This document shows, piece by piece, positions 34,554 through 42,991 of a stretch of 64,000 nucleotides of DNA. The position numbers and the translations under genes are program-made. The stretch is from Streptomyces sp. NRRL S-1022 (GTDB taxonomy: Bacteria > Actinomycetota > Actinomycetes > Streptomycetales > Streptomycetaceae): contig NZ_JOIU01000008.1 of the NCBI RefSeq assembly GCF_000720135.1, forward strand, positions 496,001 through 560,000, written 5' to 3'. Each line of letters begins with the position of its first letter. The stretch's first letter is position 1. Below the pieces are notes generated by a model. It was given only the letters and a program-made list of their open reading frames with translations, was not told where the DNA came from and ran no database searches.

Positions 34554-35576
34554 GTGGCGAAGGTGACTCGGGATGACGTGGCACGGCTGGCTGGTACCTC
34601 CACCGCCGTCGTCAGTTATGTCATCAACAACGGACCCCGGCCGGTCGCCCCGGCCACGCGCGAGCGTGTCCTCGCGGCGATCAAGGAACTGGGGTACCGG
34701 CCCGACCGGGTCGCCCAGGCGATGGCCTCCCGGCGCACCGACCTCATAGGCCTCATCATCCCCGACGCCCGCCAGCCCTTCTTCGGCGAGATGGCGCACG
34801 CGGTCGAACAGGCCGCCTCCGAGCGCGGGAAGATGGTCCTGGTCGGCAACACCGACTACATCGGCGAGCGCGAGGTGCACTATCTGCGCGCCTTCCTCGG
34901 CATGCGCGTCTCGGGCCTGATCCTCGTCTCCCACGCCCTGAACGACCTCGCCGCCGCCGAGATCGACGCCTGGGACGCCCGGGTGGTGCTGCTGCACGAG
35001 CGTCCGGAGGCCATCGACGACGTCGCCGTGGTGACCGACGACCTCGGCGGCGCCCAGCTGGCCGTGCGCCACCTGCTGGAGCACGGGTACGACTACGTCG
35101 CCTGCATGGGCGGCACCGCGCAGACGCCGGCCGTCGGCGACCCGGTCTCCGACCACGTGGAGGGCTGGAAGCGGGCCATGGCCGAGGCGGGCCTGCCCAC
35201 CGAGGGCCGGCTGTTCGAGGCGCCGTACAACCGGTACGACGCCTACCGCGTGGCCCTGGAGGTCCTGTCCGGGCCCCACCGGCCGCCCGCGATCTTCTGC
35301 TCCACCGACGACCAGGCCATCGGCCTGCTGCGGGCCGCGCGCGAACTGCGCATCGACGTGCCCGGGCAGCTGGGGGTGGCCGGGTTCGACGACATCAAGG
35401 AGGCCGCGCTCGCCGACCCGCCGCTGACCACGGTCGCCTCCGACCGCTCGGCGATGGCCCGGGCGGCGGTCGACCTGGTGCTGGACGACGGGCTGCGGGT
35501 CGCCGGGTCCCGGCGCGAGCGGCTGAAGACGTTCCCGTCCCGGCTGGTGCTGCGCACCAGCTGCGGCTGTACCTGA
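34554..35576 (+). CDS. LacI family transcriptional regulator
   Basis: A 340-residue regulator with an N-terminal helix-turn-helix and hinge ([25 protein letters not shown] motif at residues ~8-30) and a periplasmic-binding-protein-like effector domain (residues ~60-335). The sugar or other ligand is unknown. The GTG start at 34554 follows TAGACT-like -10 sequence, so it is probably leaderless. No transport or sugar gene is adjacent, so its targets lie elsewhere. A terminator follows. Confidence 0.92.
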   Translation: MAKVTRDDVARLAGTSTAVVSYVINNGPRPVAPATRERVLAAIKELGYRPDRVAQAMASRRTDLIGLIIPDARQPFFGEMAHAVEQAASERGKMVLVGNTDYIGEREVHYLRAFLGMRVSGLILVSHALNDLAAAEIDAWDARVVLLHERPEAIDDVAVVTDDLGGAQLAVRHLLEHGYDYVACMGGTAQTPAVGDPVSDHVEGWKRAMAEAGLPTEGRLFEAPYNRYDAYRVALEVLSGPHRPPAIFCSTDDQAIGLLRAARELRIDVPGQLGVAGFDDIKEAALADPPLTTVASDRSAMARAAVDLVLDDGLRVAGSRRERLKTFPSRLVLRTSCGCT

Positions 35577-35582
35577 CCTGGG

Positions 35583-35607
35583 GGCGCGCCCCCGAGGGCG
35601 CGCCTTT
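35583..35607 (+). terminator. Terminator of the LacI gene
   Basis: GGCGCGCCC and GGGCGCGCC form a perfect 9-bp stem with a CCGA loop, followed by TTTATAT. It starts 7 bases after the stop codon. Confidence 0.9.
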
Positions 35608-35686
35608 ATATCGGGCAAACGAGGTTCTGCCGGGCTTCTCAGGGAGCACTCAGGCAGCTCTCATGGTCGCGGGGGACTCTCTACTC

Positions 35687-36673
35687 ATGACCGAGAGCCA
35701 GGGCACCCACGAGCAGCCGCACTCCTTCTCCGCCCCCGTGCACCCCGAGTGGCCGCCCCCGCCGCCGTACCAGCCGGGAACGGAACCCGCTCCGCACCGG
35801 AAGAAGCGGACGCGGGGCCCGGTGGGCCTGCTCGCGGCGGTCGCGATCGTCGCGGCGGCGGTCGGCGGCGGCACCGCCTACGCCTTCCAGGAGCTGACCG
35901 GCAAGGACACGGTCGCCACCGCCGGGAGCAGCACCACCGTGGTGCCGGCCGGCAAGCGCGGTGACGTCGCCGCCATAGCCGCCGCGGTCAGCCCCAGCGT
36001 GGTCGAGATCAACGCGTCCCTCGCGGACGGCTCCTCCACCGGCTCCGGCGTGATCATCACATCGGGCGGCGAGATCGTCACCAACAACCACGTCGTCTCC
36101 GGCGCCTCCTCGATCAAGGTGCGCACCAGCGAGGGCAAGAGCTACACCGCCGAGGTGGTCGGCACCGACAGCTCCAAGGACCTGGCGCTGATCAAGCTGC
36201 GGGGCGCCTCCGGTCTGAAGCCGGCCGCGCTCGGCGACTCCAGCGGTGTCCAGGTGGGCGACACGGTCGTCGCGATCGGCTCCCCCGAGGGCCTGACCGG
36301 CACCGTCACCAGCGGCATCGTCTCCGCCCTCGACCGGGACGTCACCGTCTCCACCGACGAGAACCAGGGCCAGGGACAGGGCGGCGACGGACAGTGGCCG
36401 TTCCAGTTCGGCGGCCGTCAGTTCAACGGCGACACCGGCTCGTCGACCACCACCTACAAGGCCATCCAGACCGACGCGTCCCTCAACCCCGGCAACTCCG
36501 GCGGCGCCCTGATCGACGCGAGCGGTCACGTCATCGGCATCAACTCCGCGATGTACTCCAGCGCGCAGGCCTCCTCGTCCTCGGACGCGGGCAGCATCGG
36601 CCTCGGCTTCGCGATCCCCATCGACACTGTCAGGTCCGACCTCGCCAAGCTGCGTGCGGGCTCCGGCAGTTAG
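35687..36673 (+). CDS. HtrA-like trypsin-type serine protease without PDZ domain
   Basis: A 328-residue membrane-anchored protease. After a Pro-rich cytoplasmic tail, a single membrane helix (residues ~48-68) leads to a trypsin-like domain with the triad His (TNNHVVSG), Asp (DSSKDLALIKL) and Ser (NPGNSGGALI). The protein stops right after the protease core (LAKLRAGSGS), so the PDZ domain of ordinary HtrA proteins is missing. ATG 35687 is preferred to the upstream ATG at 35663. A MprAB-like system follows about 400 bases later, as with PepD in mycobacteria, which suggests an envelope-stress role. Confidence 0.88.
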   Translation: MTESQGTHEQPHSFSAPVHPEWPPPPPYQPGTEPAPHRKKRTRGPVGLLAAVAIVAAAVGGGTAYAFQELTGKDTVATAGSSTTVVPAGKRGDVAAIAAAVSPSVVEINASLADGSSTGSGVIITSGGEIVTNNHVVSGASSIKVRTSEGKSYTAEVVGTDSSKDLALIKLRGASGLKPAALGDSSGVQVGDTVVAIGSPEGLTGTVTSGIVSALDRDVTVSTDENQGQGQGGDGQWPFQFGGRQFNGDTGSSTTTYKAIQTDASLNPGNSGGALIDASGHVIGINSAMYSSAQASSSSDAGSIGLGFAIPIDTVRSDLAKLRAGSGS

Positions 36674-36697
36674 CAACACGAGTGCAAGGAGCAGGTC

Positions 36698-36919
36698 ATG
36701 ATCAAGCACATTCCCCACCGGTTCGCCGAACGCGGTCCCGCGGGCCTCACCCTGGCCCTGTCCATCGTGTCCGAACTGCACGTGCCCGTTCCGGCCCCCC
36801 GCGCCCCCGAGGTGGCGGCCGTGACGCCGGTGCCCCAGCTGATGGGCCTGCGCACCTCCGCCGCCCGCCCGCACCGCCGCAAGGTCCCGCTGCACCGCCT
36901 GACCATGGTCGCCGCCTGA
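36698..36919 (+). CDS. Small protein downstream of the protease gene
   Basis: A 73-residue, Pro/Ala/Arg-rich, cysteine-free protein with no domain I recognise. It has a clear AAGGAG ribosome site 8 bases before ATG 36698 and starts 24 bases after the protease stop, so it is likely made with the protease. A 17-bp tandem repeat begins at its stop codon. The sequence alone does not suggest a role. Confidence 0.6.
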   Translation: MIKHIPHRFAERGPAGLTLALSIVSELHVPVPAPRAPEVAAVTPVPQLMGLRTSAARPHRRKVPLHRLTMVAA

Positions 36920-36956
36920 CCACGGTCACCGCCTGACCACGGTCACCGCCTGACCG
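36907..36956. repeat. 17-bp tandem repeat over a stop codon
   Basis: Three copies of GGTCACCGCCTGACCAC-like units (36907-36923, 36924-36940, 36941-36956) begin within the last codons of the preceding small gene. The second and third units repeat the stop-codon segment. Confidence 0.75.
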
Positions 36957-37039
36957 GCGGACGTGTCCCCGGCCCCCGTACATGGGAGGCTGAGGGACAC
37001 TGACCGTTTCGTCCACCGCACCCCGAGGATCCCCGAGCG

Positions 37040-37774
37040 ATGAGTCCCGCCGAAGGCGACCGCGACCCCCAGCGCATCCTGATCGTCGACGACGAGCCGG
37101 CCGTGCGCGAGGCCCTCCAGCGCAGCCTCGCCTTCGAGGGGTACGGCACCGAGGTCGCCGTGGACGGCGCGGACGCCCTGGAGAAGGCCACGGCCTACCG
37201 GCCGGACCTGGTCGTGCTGGACATCCAGATGCCCCGCATGGACGGCCTGACGGCGGCCCGCCGCATCCGGGGGGCGGGCGACACTACCCCGATCCTGATG
37301 CTCACCGCCCGCGACACGGTCGGCGACCGGGTCACCGGCCTGGACGCGGGCGCCGACGACTACCTGGTCAAGCCCTTCGAACTGGACGAGCTGTTCGCCC
37401 GTATCCGGGCCCTGCTGCGCCGCAGTTCGTACGCGGTGGCGGTGTCCGCCCAGGCCCAGGAGGACGAGGCGCTCACCTACGGCGACCTGCGCATGGACCT
37501 CGCGACCCGGGAGGTGACGCGCGGCGGCCGGCCGGTCGAGCTGACCCGCACCGAGTTCACCCTGCTGGAGATGTTCATGGCTCACCCGCGCCAGGTGCTC
37601 ACCCGTGAGCAGATCCTGAAGGCGGTGTGGGGCTTCGACTTCGAACCCTCCTCCAACTCGCTCGACGTCTACGTGATGTACCTGCGCCGCAAGACCGAGG
37701 CCGGCGGCGAGCCCCGGCTGGTGCACACCGTCCGCGGGGTGGGCTACGTCCTGCGGCAGGGCGGCGCCGAGTGA
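37040..37774 (+). CDS. MprA-like OmpR-family response regulator
   Basis: A 244-residue regulator with receiver (residues ~12-125) and winged-helix DNA-binding domain (~150-240). Receiver features are intact: ILIVDDEP, phospho-acceptor in [13 protein letters not shown], and DDYLVKPF. The DNA-binding part ends in [20 protein letters not shown]. It overlaps the kinase start by 4 bases (GTGA). The pairing and the nearby HtrA-like protease resemble mycobacterial MprAB-PepD, which responds to envelope stress, but the stimulus here is unknown. Confidence 0.92.
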   Translation: MSPAEGDRDPQRILIVDDEPAVREALQRSLAFEGYGTEVAVDGADALEKATAYRPDLVVLDIQMPRMDGLTAARRIRGAGDTTPILMLTARDTVGDRVTGLDAGADDYLVKPFELDELFARIRALLRRSSYAVAVSAQAQEDEALTYGDLRMDLATREVTRGGRPVELTRTEFTLLEMFMAHPRQVLTREQILKAVWGFDFEPSSNSLDVYVMYLRRKTEAGGEPRLVHTVRGVGYVLRQGGAE

Positions 37775-39255
37775 ACCGGCTGGCCCGCCGGTACCGGGCC
37801 CTGCCGCTGCGGGCACGGCTGGCCATGCTGGTCGCGGCGGCGGTGGCGTTCGCGGTGGCGGCGGTCTCGGTGACGTGCTGGTTCATCGTGGAGCGCAAGC
37901 TGTACAACCAGCTCGACCTGGATCTGCAGAAGTCCCTGCGCAACAGCACCCAGATGGACCAGTTGCAGTTCACCCTCGACCACTGCACGGACACCCCGCA
38001 GGCCAACGGCTTCTTCCGGGACCGGTACTCGCAGCTGGTCATGGAGGACGGCAAGGTCTGCCTCTTCGGGGGCGCCTCCGGGAAGATCAAGGTCCTCCAG
38101 ACCGACAAGACGGAGATCAAGGACCTCGACCCCGACAACAACGTCTTGTACTTCCGCAACGGCACGGACGACGAGGGCAACGAACTGCGGGTGCTCACCA
38201 AGCCCATCGGCGCCACCGCGACCGTGACCGGCGGGCGCGGGCCCAACGTGGGCGTGCTCGTCGCCGCACCGCTGAAGACCACGCAGAAGACCCTCAACGA
38301 CCTCGCGCTGATCCTGCTCCTGGTGTCCGCCGTCGGTGTCGTCGGCGCCGGGGCCGCGGGCCTCGCGGTCGCCCGGGCCGGGCTGCGGCCCGTGGACAGG
38401 CTCACCGAGGCCGTGGAGCGCGTGGCCCGCACCGAGGACCTGACCGTCCGCATCCCCGTCGAGGACGTCAGCGAGGACGAGGTGGCCCGGCTGTCCCGGT
38501 CGTTCAACTCGATGACCGCCTCGCTGGCCAGCTCACGTGACCTCCAGCAGCAGCTGATCGCGGACGCCGGCCATGAACTCCGTACGCCCCTGACCTCGCT
38601 CAGGACGAACATCGAACTGCTCACCCGCAGCGAGGAGACGGGCCGGCCGATCCCGCCGGAGGACCGCAAGGCGCTGCTCGCCTCGGTGAAGGCGCAGGTG
38701 ACCGAGCTGGCCGCGCTGATCGGCGACCTGCAGGAGCTGTCCCGCTCGGAGGGGCAGCGCGGTGAGCGGGTCCAGGTGGTCTCCTTGCAGGACACCGTCG
38801 AGGCGGCCCTGCGCCGGGCCCGGCTGCGCGGCCCGGAGCTGTCGATCATCGCGGACCTGGAGCCCTGGTTCGTCCGGGCGGAGCCGTCCGCGCTGGAGCG
38901 GGCGGTCGTCAACATCCTGGACAACGCGGTCAAGTTCAGCCCGGAGGGCGCCACGGTCGAGGTACGGCTGAGCGGCGGTGTGCTGATGGTCCGCGACCAC
39001 GGTCCCGGCATCGCCGAGGACGAACTCCCGCACGTATTCGACCGCTTCTGGCGCTCCCCCAGCGCCCGCGCCCTGCCGGGCTCCGGCCTCGGCCTGTCCA
39101 TCGTGGCCCGTACGGTCCGGCAGGCGGGCGGCGCGGTGGCGCTGGCCCGCGCGGAGGGCGGCGGCACGGTGGCGACGGTACGGCTGCCGGGCGCACCGGT
39201 CCCGCCGCCCGAGGCACCGGAGCCGCCCGGGCCGGTGGAGGCGCCGGCCGGCTGA
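37771..39255 (+). CDS. MprB-like sensor histidine kinase
   Basis: A 494-residue kinase. Two membrane helices (residues ~20-45 and ~175-200) flank a ~130-residue outer sensor. Then come HAMP (~200-255), HisKA with the phospho-acceptor in [16 protein letters not shown] (near 270), and HATPase ([32 protein letters not shown]). The C-terminus is a short Pro-rich tail. Two cysteines in the outer region (LDHCTDT and KVCLFGG) could form a disulfide. The GTG start overlaps the regulator stop, so translation is coupled. Confidence 0.93.
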   Translation: MNRLARRYRALPLRARLAMLVAAAVAFAVAAVSVTCWFIVERKLYNQLDLDLQKSLRNSTQMDQLQFTLDHCTDTPQANGFFRDRYSQLVMEDGKVCLFGGASGKIKVLQTDKTEIKDLDPDNNVLYFRNGTDDEGNELRVLTKPIGATATVTGGRGPNVGVLVAAPLKTTQKTLNDLALILLLVSAVGVVGAGAAGLAVARAGLRPVDRLTEAVERVARTEDLTVRIPVEDVSEDEVARLSRSFNSMTASLASSRDLQQQLIADAGHELRTPLTSLRTNIELLTRSEETGRPIPPEDRKALLASVKAQVTELAALIGDLQELSRSEGQRGERVQVVSLQDTVEAALRRARLRGPELSIIADLEPWFVRAEPSALERAVVNILDNAVKFSPEGATVEVRLSGGVLMVRDHGPGIAEDELPHVFDRFWRSPSARALPGSGLGLSIVARTVRQAGGAVALARAEGGGTVATVRLPGAPVPPPEAPEPPGPVEAPAG

Positions 39256-39262
39256 GGCGGGG

Positions 39263-39772
39263 TCAGGGCCCTTCGTGTGGGCCGGGCCGGGCCTGGTCCT
39301 GCTTGGGCAGGGTGCGCAGGCGCTCGATCTGAGTCTGGCTGAGGTCGTGCGCCCGGCGCATGTGCCGGGTGATCGCCCTCAGCTCGTCCTCGCTGTGGTC
39401 GTCCAGCAGGGTCTGCCAGGTCCGGCCGAGGTCGTCCCACAGCGCGGTGACCCGGGCGAGGCGCTCGGGGACCGGGGTGACCAGGACGCGGCGGCGGTCG
39501 TGCCGGTCGGGGGTGCGGGTGACGTAGCCGCCGCGTTCGAGGCGGTCCACGAGGCGGGTGGCCGAGCCGGTCGTGAGGCCGGTCCGGTCGGCGATCTGCC
39601 GGACGGTGAGCGGTTCCGGCTCGGCGGTCAGCAGGCTCAGGCACTGCACGTCGGTTGGGTGCAGCCCGAGGTGGTCGGCGACAGCCTGGTTGAACAGGAC
39701 GTACGCGGCCAGGTAGCGCCGGGACTCCAGGGCCAGTTCCTCGTAGAGGCGGGTCCGGTCGGGGTCGGTCAC
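39263..39772 (-). CDS. MarR family regulator
   Basis: A 169-residue MarR protein. The winged helix is at residues ~55-110 (RQIADRTGLTTGSATRLVDR and PDRHDRRRVLV). GGAAGGAG precedes GTG 39772. It is divergent from an NmrA-like oxidoreductase, and two copies of one palindrome lie between them, a common arrangement for a MarR repressor and its target. Ligands of such pairs are usually phenolic or oxidising compounds; none is evident here. Confidence 0.92.
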   Translation of the reverse strand: MTDPDRTRLYEELALESRRYLAAYVLFNQAVADHLGLHPTDVQCLSLLTAEPEPLTVRQIADRTGLTTGSATRLVDRLERGGYVTRTPDRHDRRRVLVTPVPERLARVTALWDDLGRTWQTLLDDHSEDELRAITRHMRRAHDLSQTQIERLRTLPKQDQARPGPHEGP

Positions 39773-39797
39773 GGCAGGACTCCTTCCCAAAAAATCA

Positions 39798-39840
39798 CTG
39801 CGCGGTGCAGCGAACTGCCCTAATCTACTGCGCGGCGCAG
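39798..39840. promoter_or_regulatory. Twin MarR operators
   Basis: CTGCGCGGTGCAG (39798-39810) and CTGCGCGGCGCAG (39828-39840) are a near-perfect and a perfect 13-bp palindrome. Their centres are 30 bases apart, about three helical turns. They fill the promoter region between the divergent MarR and NmrA genes, so the MarR protein probably represses both. Confidence 0.8.
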
Positions 39841-39882
39841 CAAATGCGTCACACAGCAATGCTATCGACCCGGGGGACCCCC

Positions 39883-40749
39883 ATGCTCACCATCGCCGTC
39901 ACCGGCGCCACCGGCGCCCAGGGCGGGGCCGCCGCCCGCGCCGCCCTGGCCGCCGGCCACCGCGTCCGCGCCCTGACCCGCCGGCCCGGCGCGGCCGCCG
40001 CCACGGCCCTGCGCGGCCTCGGCGCCGAGATCCACCCCGCCGACTTCGACGACCCCGCCTCCCTGGACGCCGCGCTGGCCGGCGCCGACGCGCTGTTCGC
40101 GGTGACCACCCCGTTCGGCACCGGCACCGGCACGGAGGTCCGGCAGGGCACGGCCCTCGTGGACGCCGCGGCCGGGGCCCGGCTCGGCCATGTCGTGCTG
40201 ACCTCCGCCGCCCACGCCGACCGCGGCACCGGCGTCCCGCACTACGAGAGCAAGCGGGCGGTCGAACAGCACCTGCGCGCCTCCGGCCTGCCCTGGACGG
40301 TGATCGCCCCGGCCGCGTTCATGGACAACTACGCGAGCGGCTGGACCCTCGACGGACTGCGCACCGGCGTCTTCGCCTGGCCCATGCCGGCCGGCCGGCC
40401 GCTCACCCTCATCCCCGCCGCCGACATCGGCGCGTTCGCCGCGCTGGTCCTCGGGCGCCGGGACGACTTCGCGGGCCACCGCATCGACATCGCCTCCGAC
40501 GCGCTGACCCCCGCGCAGATCGCGGCCACCCTCACCACCGCCCTGGGCCGCCCGGTCGCCCACCGGCAGGTGCCCCTGGCCCAGGTCCGCACCCACTCAA
40601 CCGACCTCGCGGCGATGTTCGCCTACTTCACCGACCACGGTCTCGACGTCGACGTGGCCGGCCTGCGCCGCGCCCACCCCGAGGTCGGCTGGCACACCTT
40701 CGCGGACTGGGCGCACGGCCAGGACTGGCCGGCCCTGCTGGGCCGGTAG
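39883..40749 (+). CDS. NmrA/NAD(P)-binding oxidoreductase-like protein
   Basis: A 288-residue atypical short-chain dehydrogenase. The nucleotide-binding motif is VTGATGAQGG (residues 6-15). The SAAHADRGTGVPHYESKRAV segment gives a Y...K pair at a place expected in NmrA/QOR2-like reductases. Many such proteins sense or reduce NADP(H)-dependent substrates such as quinones. ATG 39883 has GGGGGA upstream. It is probably repressed by the divergent MarR protein. Confidence 0.88.
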   Translation: MLTIAVTGATGAQGGAAARAALAAGHRVRALTRRPGAAAATALRGLGAEIHPADFDDPASLDAALAGADALFAVTTPFGTGTGTEVRQGTALVDAAAGARLGHVVLTSAAHADRGTGVPHYESKRAVEQHLRASGLPWTVIAPAAFMDNYASGWTLDGLRTGVFAWPMPAGRPLTLIPAADIGAFAALVLGRRDDFAGHRIDIASDALTPAQIAATLTTALGRPVAHRQVPLAQVRTHSTDLAAMFAYFTDHGLDVDVAGLRRAHPEVGWHTFADWAHGQDWPALLGR

Positions 40750-40830
40750 CCGCCGGACACCACGGCAACCTTCCCGCGCCCCGCGGCGACTCCCGTCCAG
40801 CACCCCACCCGGACACCGACTGGAGTCGCC

Positions 40831-42897
40831 ATGACCCCCCACGTCCCCCGCAGTCCCCGCGCCCGGCACCGCAGGAGCCGTACCGCGCTCGCGGCCGGGC
40901 TGCCGCTCGCGCTCGCCGCCGGCGGTGCCCTCGGCTACGGCCTCCTCGGCCCCGGCGCCCAGTCGCGGGCCTCCGCCGCGACCGCCGCCGTCCCGGCCTG
41001 GGCCACGGCCACCGCCGACGGGTTCGCCTCGGTGAACGCGCTCGGGCAGAACGGCACGTACGGCGGCCGGGGCGGCGAGATCGTCACCGTGAAGACGCTC
41101 GCCGACCTGGAGAAGTACGCGACCGCCGAGAAGCCGTACGTCATCGTCGTCGCGGCGGCCATCACGATGGACCCCGTCGGCAAGGAGATCAAGGTCCGCT
41201 CGGACAAGACCATCATCGGCTCCGGCACCTCGGGGCAGATCGTCGGCGGCGGCTTCTTCCTCGGCCAGGGCGTCCACAACGTGATCATCCGGAACCTCAC
41301 CATCCGGGACGCGTACCAGGGCGTCTGGAACGACAAGGAGCACGACTACGACGGCATCCAGATGGACGGCGCCCACCACGTCTGGATCGACCACAACGAC
41401 ATCCGGCACATGGCCGACGGCCTCATCGACAGCCGCAAGGACACGACCTACCTGACCGTCTCCTGGAACAGGCTCGGCCAGGAGAACAAGGCCTTCGGCA
41501 TCGGCTGGACCGACAACGTCACCGCGGACATCACGATCCACCACAACTGGATCCGCGAGACCGAGCAGCGCAACCCGTCCACGGACAACGTGGCCCACGC
41601 CCACCTGTACAACAACTACCTGGAGGACGAGCCGGGCACCACCATCACGTCCTCCTACGGCAACTACTCACGCGGCAGGACGAACATGCTGCTGGAGAAC
41701 TCCTTCTTCCAGGGCCTGAACAACCCGGTGATCAGGGACGCCACCGCCACCCTCGTGCAGCGCGGCAACGTCTTCTCCGGCACCGCCGGCCGCAACGAGA
41801 GCGGCGGCCCGGGCGCCGCCTGGGACCCGGGGAGCTACTACGGCTACACCCTCGACAAGACCGCCGACGTGCCGTCGGCCGTCAAGTCCGGTGCCGGGCC
41901 GCGCGGTTCACTGGGCACGACCGCGACCGTGAGGGCCGCCGCCACCACCCTCACCGTCGCCAAGGACGGCTCGGGGCAGTACACGACCGTGCAGGCCGCC
42001 GTGAACGCCGTCCCCGCGAACAACCCCTCCCGGGTCGTCATCGCCGTGCAGCCGGGCACGTACCGGGAGACCGTGAAGGTCCCGGCGAACAAGCCGCACG
42101 TCACCATCCAGGGCACGGGGGCCGGCCGCAAGGACACGGTAATCGTCTACGACAACGCGGCCGGCACGAAGAAGCCCGACGGGTCCGGGACCTACGGCAC
42201 CGGCGGCAGCGCCACCGTCGCCGTGGAGGCCGACGACTTCCAGGCCCGCAACCTCAGCATCTCCAACGACTTCGACGAGGGCGCCCACCAGGACATGGCC
42301 CAGCAGGCCGTGGCCCTGCGCACGGCCGCCGACAAGGTGTTCCTGGACGGGGTCATCGTCAGCGGCGACCAGGACACGCTGCTCCTCGACACCGCGGCCA
42401 AGGACCGGCTCGGCCGGGTCTACATGGCCAACTCCTACGTCATCGGGAACGTCGACTTCGTCTTCGGGCGGGCCACCGCCGTGCTCGACAAGTCGGTCAT
42501 CACCCTGAAGAAGCGCTGGGACGGCAGCTCGGCCGGCTATGTCACGGCCCCCAGCACCGCGGCCGGCCGCAAGGGCATCCTGATCGCCAACTCGTCCGTG
42601 ACCGGCAGCGTCTCCGACCGCAGCTTCTACCTGGGCCGGCCCTGGCACGCGGGCGGCGACGCCACCCTCGACCCGCAGACCACCGTCCGCAACACCGCCC
42701 TGAGCGCCGCCGTCAAGTCCGCGCCCTGGACCGACATGAGCGGCTTCTCCTGGAAGGACGACCGCTTCGCCGAGTACCGGAACACCGGCGCGGGCGCCGG
42801 CGCGGCGAGCGGCGACCGCCCCCAGCTGAGCGACGCCCAGGCGGCGGACCAGGAGATCGCCGACTGGCTGGGCGACTGGAAGCCCACCGCCTCCTGA
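40831..42897 (+). CDS. Secreted bifunctional pectate lyase-pectinesterase
   Basis: A 688-residue exported protein with two pectin-degrading domains. After a basic, twin-arginine-like signal peptide (residues 1-50) comes a polysaccharide lyase family 1 domain (~55-365, parallel beta-helix with VWIDHNDI and DGLIDSRKDTTYLTVSWN). A family CE8 pectin methylesterase follows (~370-650: DQDTLLLD, GNVDFVFGRA, YLGRPW). One domain removes methyl esters and the other cleaves polygalacturonate by beta-elimination. GGAG precedes ATG 40831. A terminator follows the stop codon. Confidence 0.93.
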   Translation: MTPHVPRSPRARHRRSRTALAAGLPLALAAGGALGYGLLGPGAQSRASAATAAVPAWATATADGFASVNALGQNGTYGGRGGEIVTVKTLADLEKYATAEKPYVIVVAAAITMDPVGKEIKVRSDKTIIGSGTSGQIVGGGFFLGQGVHNVIIRNLTIRDAYQGVWNDKEHDYDGIQMDGAHHVWIDHNDIRHMADGLIDSRKDTTYLTVSWNRLGQENKAFGIGWTDNVTADITIHHNWIRETEQRNPSTDNVAHAHLYNNYLEDEPGTTITSSYGNYSRGRTNMLLENSFFQGLNNPVIRDATATLVQRGNVFSGTAGRNESGGPGAAWDPGSYYGYTLDKTADVPSAVKSGAGPRGSLGTTATVRAAATTLTVAKDGSGQYTTVQAAVNAVPANNPSRVVIAVQPGTYRETVKVPANKPHVTIQGTGAGRKDTVIVYDNAAGTKKPDGSGTYGTGGSATVAVEADDFQARNLSISNDFDEGAHQDMAQQAVALRTAADKVFLDGVIVSGDQDTLLLDTAAKDRLGRVYMANSYVIGNVDFVFGRATAVLDKSVITLKKRWDGSSAGYVTAPSTAAGRKGILIANSSVTGSVSDRSFYLGRPWHAGGDATLDPQTTVRNTALSAAVKSAPWTDMSGFSWKDDRFAEYRNTGAGAGAASGDRPQLSDAQAADQEIADWLGDWKPTAS

Positions 42898-42916
42898 GGG
42901 CGGCCGGAACCCCGGG

Positions 42917-42959
42917 ACGGGGGGTGCGGGCACGAGTCCGCGGTACCCGCACCCCCCGT
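42917..42959. terminator. Bidirectional terminator hairpin
   Basis: ACGGGGGGTGCGGG and CCCGCACCCCCCGT form a perfect 14-bp stem around a 15-base loop. It separates the pectinase gene from the convergent nucleotidase gene. A TACTGC-type trinucleotide run follows (about 42968-43001), ending at the nucleotidase stop. Confidence 0.8.
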
Positions 42960-42991
42960 TCCTGCTCCTACTACTGCTGCTACTGCTACTG

